Part shown: piece by piece, positions 1 through 7,594 of the stretch
Position numbering within the stretch: position 1 is the stretch's first letter
Layout of the letters: each line of letters opens with the position of its first letter
Source: Oscillospiraceae bacterium
GTDB lineage: Bacteria > Bacillota_A > Clostridia > Oscillospirales > CAG-272
Length of the DNA stretch: 7,594 bases
Direction: 5' to 3'
Assembly (NCBI GenBank): GCA_015064195.1
Contig: SVSO01000142.1
Coordinates: forward strand, 1 to 7,594
Program-made: the position numbers and the translations under genes
Notes under the pieces: model-generated
Database searches by the model: none
The model's input: only the letters and a program-made list of their open reading frames with translations
What the model was told of the DNA's origin: nothing

Positions 1-2
1 AA

Positions 3-512
3 GAATACGCGGCCGCGCTGTATGCGTTGGCGGCGGAGGAAAACTGCAAGGCGGAGACGGCGGAGGCGGTGAAGACCATCCGCTCGCTTCTTGCCGATGC
101 GCCCGACTATGTGGAGCTGCTGGCCGCACCGACCATTCCCGCAGATGAGCGGTGTGCCGTCATCGATGAAGCACTCGGCTCCCTGCAGGAATACACCGTG
201 TCCTTTGTCAAGCTGATGTGCAGGCGCGGTCATGCAAGAGACATTGCGGAGACACTGGACGAATTTTTGAGCCTGTACGAGCACGCCGACGGTGTGGTGA
301 CGGCACAGGTTGTCAGTGCAGCACCGCTCACCGCTGAGCAGGCGGAAACATTGCAGAAAAAGCTGGAGACGAAGCTCTCCCGCCGCGTCACACTGTCGCT
401 GTCCGTGGATGAATCTCTCCTTGGCGGCATGATCGTCACCGTGGACGGAAGCGTCATGGACGGCAGTCTGCGCACCAAGCTGGCGCAGGTGAAAAATGCG
501 ATCTCCGATTGA
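3..512 (+). CDS. atpH: ATP synthase F1 delta subunit, 5' end missing
   Basis: Delta (OSCP-like) subunit, which links the top of the F1 head to the peripheral stalk (b subunits) of the F-type ATP synthase. The reading frame is open from the first complete codon at position 3. The residues before the TTG at 27 (EYAAALYAL) match the usual N-terminal family pattern Y-A-x-A-L-x-x-L-A. The true start is therefore a few codons upstream of the window, and TTG 27 is not the start. The 169 visible residues are close to the usual 175-185. The C-terminal part has the family hallmark [14 protein letters not shown] followed by DGSLRTKL, the beta-strand/helix that ends delta proteins. The stop lies 29 nt before atpA, consistent with a single operon. 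Identity is clear from both sequence and position. Confidence 0.95.
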   Translation, partial: EYAAALYALAAEENCKAETAEAVKTIRSLLADAPDYVELLAAPTIPADERCAVIDEALGSLQEYTVSFVKLMCRRGHARDIAETLDEFLSLYEHADGVVTAQVVSAAPLTAEQAETLQKKLETKLSRRVTLSLSVDESLLGGMIVTVDGSVMDGSLRTKLAQVKNAISD

Positions 513-520
513 GGGATCGC

Positions 521-528
521 AGAAAGGA
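521..528 (+). promoter_or_regulatory. Ribosome binding site of atpA
   Basis: AGAAAGGA lies 13 nt before the ATG at 542, a slightly long spacing. No in-frame start codon lies nearer to it. It supports ATG 542 and argues against the upstream in-frame TTG at 509, which would overlap the end of atpH and add 11 residues unlike other alpha subunits. Confidence 0.55.
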
Positions 529-541
529 TTGGGCTATTTCA

Positions 542-2068
<1,527 letters not shown>

Positions 2069-2070
2069 CC

Positions 2071-4611
<2,541 letters not shown>

Positions 4612-4615
<4 letters not shown>

Positions 4616-5460
4616 GCAGGATGCGCTTTATGAGCCAGAATCAGTGGAATTGCACCGGCAATATTCCGGTGTGGGAGCAGGCGGGGCTGGACTGCTCCGC
4701 GGCTGTCCGCATGAAGGGTCATGTTCGTATTCTTGGCGAGCTGATGCCGGATGTGCTCGGCGGTCAGGAGGTCAACAAAGAGATGCAGATGGAGTTGATC
4801 TTCGGCTGCATGGACGCAGGACTGCCATATACCCTCATCTGGGGCAACATGACACCGATTGTCTACCGTGCAGACAAATTGGAGCTTGTCGATGCCAAAT
4901 ATCTGCTCTATCCGGAAAAGGTGGAGGAATATGAGGGCAGCTTCAACGATGTGCGCAGTAAATCCTGCAGCATCGCCGTGTTCCGCACCAAGGAGGACGG
5001 CAGGATATTCGTCTTTGCCACTACCCACCTGTGGTGGAAGAACGGAAGTGATCCCACGTCATCGGAGTATCAGAAAGGCTCGGATGAAGTACGCCTCATG
5101 CAGGTACGCATGGCAAGCGATTCGATCCGTGCGCTTCAGGAAAAGTACAGCTGTCCGGCCATTCTCGTGGGCGATCTGAATGCCCGGTACGATTCGCCGG
5201 CAGTGCAGTATGCTCTGGGTGAAGGAGGATTCCTTCATGCACACGATATTGCGGCTGAAACGACCGAAGATATCGGATACAATGGATGCGGATGGAGAGG
5301 CCCGGGAAAATGGATAGATGCTCCTTTCGTCGAAGCAATCGATCATATTCTGCTGCGCGGGATTCCGGCGCAGAATGTGCAAAGATTTGCACGTTATCGC
5401 TCGGACGAGTATCTGTATCTTTCCGATCACGCGCCCGTGTATACAGATATTGTTCTGTAA
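4612..5460 (+). CDS. Endonuclease/exonuclease/phosphatase (EEP) superfamily protein
   Basis: Predicted metal-dependent phosphoesterase of the EEP (DNase I/exonuclease III/sphingomyelinase-like) fold, 282 residues, substrate unknown. The complete active-site set can be read in order: N13 (QWN), E53 (GGQE), H139 (TTHLW), D188 and N190 (GDLNA), D244-H245 (IDHIL) and D272-H273 (SDHAPV). No signal peptide or membrane segment is seen, so it is probably cytoplasmic. ATG 4612 is chosen because GGAGG sits 5 nt upstream. The ATG at 4621 would give the more usual MRFMSQN beginning and cannot be excluded. It overlaps the atpC stop by 4 nt and ends 19 nt before a terminator stem, so it appears co-transcribed with the ATP synthase genes. 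That is not a standard partner. Nuclease, lipid phosphodiesterase or sugar-phosphate phosphatase activity are all possible. Confidence 0.88.
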
Positions 5461-5478
5461 GCCTGATTTAATAAGCAA

Positions 5479-5515
5479 CGCCGCCGCTGTTTTCACAGCG
5501 GCGGCGATCTTTTTT
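5479..5515 (+). terminator. Intrinsic terminator of the ATP synthase-EEP operon
   Basis: A perfect 12-bp stem (CGCCGCCGCTGT at 5479-5490 pairing with ACAGCGGCGGCG at 5495-5506) has a 4-nt TTTC loop. It is followed by ATC and six T (5510-5515). It lies directly after the EEP stop codon, which is strong evidence that the ATP synthase transcript ends here. Confidence 0.95.
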
Positions 5516-5544
5516 CAGGCATGATTCAATTTTACACTTCTGTC

Positions 5545-5557
5545 ACAAAGCTTTTGT
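5545..5557. promoter_or_regulatory. Small inverted repeat at the -35 edge, possible operator
   Basis: ACAAA-GCT-TTTGT is an interrupted palindrome whose right arm touches the proposed -35 hexamer. The position would suit a repressor site. A 5-bp dyad in AT-rich DNA can easily occur by chance, and no known operator consensus is recognised. Confidence 0.2.
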
Positions 5558-5585
5558 TGCATTTTTCTCGGGAATGTGATACAAT
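5557..5585 (+). promoter_or_regulatory. Sigma-A type extended -10 promoter for the DUF1538/P-II unit
   Basis: TACAAT at 5580-5585 is a good -10 box with a perfect TG extension (TGA at 5577-5579). TTGCAT at 5557-5562 is a weak -35, with the standard 17-nt spacer. Transcription would begin near 5592, after the upstream terminator and about 60-70 nt before the DUF1538 gene. This gives the cassette its own promoter, independent of the ATP synthase operon. Confidence 0.7.
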
Positions 5586-5613
5586 AGTTATAGCCGCGTA
5601 ATTTCGCGTGTCG

Positions 5614-5620
5614 AAAGGAG
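5614..5620 (+). promoter_or_regulatory. Strong ribosome binding site not matched to the DUF1538 start
   Basis: AAAGGAG followed by TGAT is nearly the full complement of the 16S rRNA 3' end, but it lies about 35-40 nt before the earliest possible DUF1538 starts. The start codon it suits by spacing is ATG 5633 (12 nt), which opens only a 12-codon frame. ATG 5623 is too close at 2 nt. Confidence 0.5.
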
Positions 5621-5632
5621 TGATGTTTTTTT

Positions 5633-5671
5633 ATGCGGCAGATTATTATGGGGGGTGTCGGTGATTTATAG
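5633..5671 (+). CDS. Possible 12-residue leader peptide overlapping the DUF1538 start
   Basis: The frame ATG 5633 to TAG 5669-5671 encodes MRQIIMGGVGDL and follows a strong ribosome binding site at 5614-5620. Its stop lies past the GTG starts of the DUF1538 gene (5655 or 5661) in another frame, so translating it could deliver ribosomes to the weaker downstream start. No run of regulatory codons is seen that would suggest attenuation. It may simply be a chance frame. Confidence 0.25.
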   Translation: MRQIIMGGVGDL

Positions 5672-7187
5672 AGAAAAAATCATGGAGTCGCTGGTGTCGG
5701 TGCTGCCCATCACGGGCATCGTGCTGCTGCTCAGCATCTCATTTGCACCCATGGATCCGGGTGTGCTGGCACTCTTTTTGTTCAGTGCGATCGCGCTGAT
5801 CGTCGGTATGGCGCTGTTCACGCTCGGTGCCGGTATGTCCATGTCGCCGCTGGGCGAGGGTATCGGTGTTCAGTTGAGCCGATCCAAGCATCTTTTGCCA
5901 AAGCTGTTAGTCTGCTTTGTGCTGGGCGTACTTATCACCATCGCAGAGCCGGATCTGCAGGTGCTGGCAGAGCAGGTGCCGTCTGTGCCCAATATGGTGC
6001 TGATCCTGTCTGTGGCCATCGGTGTGGGCTTTTTTATCGTAATATCCCTCATCCGCACCACATTCCGCATCAAGCTGGCATATCTGTTGATCGGATTCTA
6101 TGTGCTGGTGTTGGGACTGGCATTTTTTGCACCGGAGAGCTTTCGTCCCACCGCCTTTGACTCCGGCGGCGTGACCACCGGCCCGATCACCGTGCCTTTC
6201 ATCATGGCACTTGGTGCTGGTATGGCGGCTATCGGTTCCAATCATCACAGCGAGGACAGCTTCGGTATGGTATCCCTTTGCAGCGTAGGCCCGATCTTGT
6301 CGGTGCTCATCCTGAGCATTTTCTACAAGCCGGACGGCTCGGCATCGGCCAGCACTCCCATCGCTGAAATCGAAACAACGAAGGACGCATTTCTTGAAAT
6401 CGTGCGTGCGCTCCCGCATTACGCACAGGAAATGCTGGTTGCGTTTCTGCCTATCGTGGCAGTGTTTATTTTGTTCCAGTTGTTTTTCAGACGATTTCAC
6501 GGTCGTGAATTACCAAAAGCGATCATTGGCTTTGTGTATACCTACGTCGGACTGGTGCTGTTTCTCACCGGCGCGAATGTGGGTTTCATGCCCGCCGGTC
6601 AACTGATTGGCGCGGAGCTTGCGGGAAGTGATTTCAAGTATATCCTGATCCCGATCGGTATGCTGATCGGATGGTTTACCGTTGCGGCAGAGCCTGCGGT
6701 TCACGTGCTGAAAAAGCAGGTTGAGGAGATCTCCAACGGTACGATCACACAAAAATCCATTGCCGTCGGCCTTTCCGTCGGTGTGGCATTCTCCGTCGGC
6801 ATCGCTATGCTGCGCGTGCTGACCGGAATTTCCATTATGCCCTTTATGCTGGGCGGCTACATCATTTCGCTGGTCATCAGCTTCTTTGTTCCGCCTCTTT
6901 ATACCGGCGTGGCATTTGACTCCGGCGGCGTGGCAAGCGGCCCCATGACCACCACCTTTATCCTGCCCTTCGCACTGGGCGCGTGTTCCGCACTGGGCGG
7001 CAACATCATGACCGACGCATTCGGCGTGGTCGCCATGGTTGCCATCACGCCGCTGATCACCATTCAGTGCATCGGTCTGGCGGCAGAGCTGCGGCGCAAG
7101 TCGCACCACAGAAAGGCGGCAGAGGAATTCGGCAGCCTTCCGGATACCATTGTGTATTTTGATGACGAGGTGACGGAACATGAGTGA
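5661..7187 (+). CDS. Polytopic membrane protein with two tandem DUF1538 domains (putative cation transporter)
   Basis: This is a 508-residue integral membrane protein with a dozen or more hydrophobic segments. It is built from two homologous halves. Each half contains an AEP motif (residues 95-97 and 343-345) and an AFDSGGV...GP motif (165-175 and 418-428), followed by a glycine-rich helix. A hydrophilic linker at about 223-243 joins the halves. These are the hallmarks of DUF1538. As I recall, a two-gene DUF1538 pair (UmpA/UmpB) from Halomonas has been reported as a Na+(Li+,K+)/H+ antiporter, so this single chain could be the fused equivalent. Transport here is inference. GTG 5661 is preferred because the G-run at 5650-5655 lies 5 nt upstream. 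GTG 5655 and ATG 5682 are alternatives. It has its own promoter, and its end overlaps the P-II-like gene by 8 nt. Confidence 0.88.
   Translation: MIYREKIMESLVSVLPITGIVLLLSISFAPMDPGVLALFLFSAIALIVGMALFTLGAGMSMSPLGEGIGVQLSRSKHLLPKLLVCFVLGVLITIAEPDLQVLAEQVPSVPNMVLILSVAIGVGFFIVISLIRTTFRIKLAYLLIGFYVLVLGLAFFAPESFRPTAFDSGGVTTGPITVPFIMALGAGMAAIGSNHHSEDSFGMVSLCSVGPILSVLILSIFYKPDGSASASTPIAEIETTKDAFLEIVRALPHYAQEMLVAFLPIVAVFILFQLFFRRFHGRELPKAIIGFVYTYVGLVLFLTGANVGFMPAGQLIGAELAGSDFKYILIPIGMLIGWFTVAAEPAVHVLKKQVEEISNGTITQKSIAVGLSVGVAFSVGIAMLRVLTGISIMPFMLGGYIISLVISFFVPPLYTGVAFDSGGVASGPMTTTFILPFALGACSALGGNIMTDAFGVVAMVAITPLITIQCIGLAAELRRKSHHRKAAEEFGSLPDTIVYFDDEVTEHE
7167..7173 (+). promoter_or_regulatory. Ribosome binding site of the P-II-like gene
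   Basis: GAGGTGA within the last codons of the DUF1538 gene lies 6 nt before ATG 7180. It is a strong site that fixes the start and implies coupled translation. Confidence 0.75.
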
Positions 7188-7594
7188 ACGTATGATGCTG
7201 ATGCTGACCATCACAAGACGCGGCGGCGGTGCGAAGATCATTGAAACGCTGGAGAAAAACTACGTGCCGTGGCATTTCCGACTGGTCGGACAGGGTACGG
7301 CATCCTCGGAGATGATGGACATTCTGGGCCTCGGCTCACGGGATAAGGACATCATCGCCAGCCTTTGCACCAAAAGCGCGGCAGAACGGCTCGTATGGGA
7401 GCTGGACAACGATCCGACAAGAGGACATGGGCAGGGAATGCTGATGATCATTCCCCTCGGCGGAATCAGCAGTATCGCGGCGGCGCTCATTGAGCGTCAG
7501 ACCGGAACAGTACCGGAAAGTGAGGCAGAGCATAAGATGAAGAATGAATACAGACACAGCCTTGTGCTGGTCACGGTGAACCGCGGTCTGGCGG
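7180..7594 (+). CDS. P-II family-like regulator, probably double-domain, 3' end missing
   Basis: The frame from ATG 7180 stays open to the window end, giving 138 complete codons. Residues 4-75 look like a P-II (GlnB-like) ferredoxin fold. They include RMMLMLTITRRGGGAKIIE and then GQGTASSEMMDILGLGSRDKD, a pattern typical of the P-II-like proteins found with DUF1538. Another strand follows in MLMIIPLGG (about 87-95). After a charged linker, HSLVLVTVNRGLA (about 126 onward) resembles the first strand of a second P-II domain, so the protein is probably a tandem repeat truncated by the window. The classical T-loop tyrosine that is uridylylated in GlnB is not evident. P-II proteins sense nucleotides and metabolites and gate membrane transporters. 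The 8-nt overlap with the DUF1538 gene suggests that transporter is its target, which is an inference. Confidence 0.85.
   Translation, partial: MSERMMLMLTITRRGGGAKIIETLEKNYVPWHFRLVGQGTASSEMMDILGLGSRDKDIIASLCTKSAAERLVWELDNDPTRGHGQGMLMIIPLGGISSIAAALIERQTGTVPESEAEHKMKNEYRHSLVLVTVNRGLA

Noticed and set aside
27..29. TTG at 27 as the atpH start
   Set aside because: The in-frame residues upstream (EYAAALYAL) match the conserved delta N-terminus, so the gene begins before the window.
509..541. TTG 509 as the atpA start
   Set aside because: It would add 11 residues ([11 protein letters not shown]) not seen in alpha subunits and overlap atpH. ATG 542 gives the standard N-terminus and the usual Walker A position at 169-176.
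5318..5524. 68-codon frame running through the terminator
   Set aside because: It overlaps the EEP gene out of frame and reads through the terminator stem, with no supporting ribosome binding site.
5595..5608. CGCG-TAATTT-CGCG in the DUF1538 leader as a regulatory hairpin
   Set aside because: Only four base pairs with a six-base loop, and no T-run or alternative pairing that would make a riboswitch or attenuator.
6510..7241. 243-codon minus-strand frame opposite the DUF1538 gene
   Set aside because: It is a His-, Gln- and Asp-rich shadow of hydrophobic codons on the other strand, with no domain resemblance.

Overview
The window reads as chromosomal DNA from a fairly GC-rich Gram-positive anaerobe, most likely a gut-type member of the Clostridia (Oscillospiraceae/Ruminococcaceae-like). 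This assignment is inferred from the style of the ATP synthase proteins, the strong AGGAG-type ribosome binding sites, the frequent GTG/TTG starts and the DUF1538/P-II neighbours. No rRNA, tRNA, mobile element or CRISPR array is visible. All genes lie on the + strand.

Region 1 (1-4615) is the 3' part of an F-type ATP synthase operon in the canonical order: delta (atpH, 5' end cut by the window edge), alpha (atpA), gamma (atpG), beta (atpD) and epsilon (atpC). The catalytic motifs of alpha and beta are intact. The epsilon subunit is only 88 residues, which is just the N-terminal beta-sandwich. The C-terminal helical domain that inhibits the enzyme in many bacteria is absent. The membrane subunits (atpB, atpE, atpF) and the operon promoter are presumably upstream of the window.

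Region 2 (4612-5515) holds an endonuclease/exonuclease/phosphatase (EEP) superfamily gene. It starts inside the atpC stop codon (ATGA overlap), so it looks like the last cistron of the ATP synthase operon. A strong intrinsic terminator (12-bp GC-rich stem plus six T) follows it.

Region 3 (5516-7594) is a separate transcription unit. An extended -10 promoter drives a polytopic membrane protein made of two tandem DUF1538 repeats. Its stop overlaps the start of a P-II-like regulator that runs off the window. The regulator appears to be a tandem double-domain form. The pair looks like a cation transporter, or antiporter-like membrane protein, with a dedicated P-II-type sensor. That function is inferred from family knowledge and is not shown by the sequence.

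The least ordinary points are the tail-less epsilon subunit, the EEP enzyme coupled to it, and the DUF1538/tandem P-II cassette, which may be a poorly characterised regulated transport system next to the ATP synthase.
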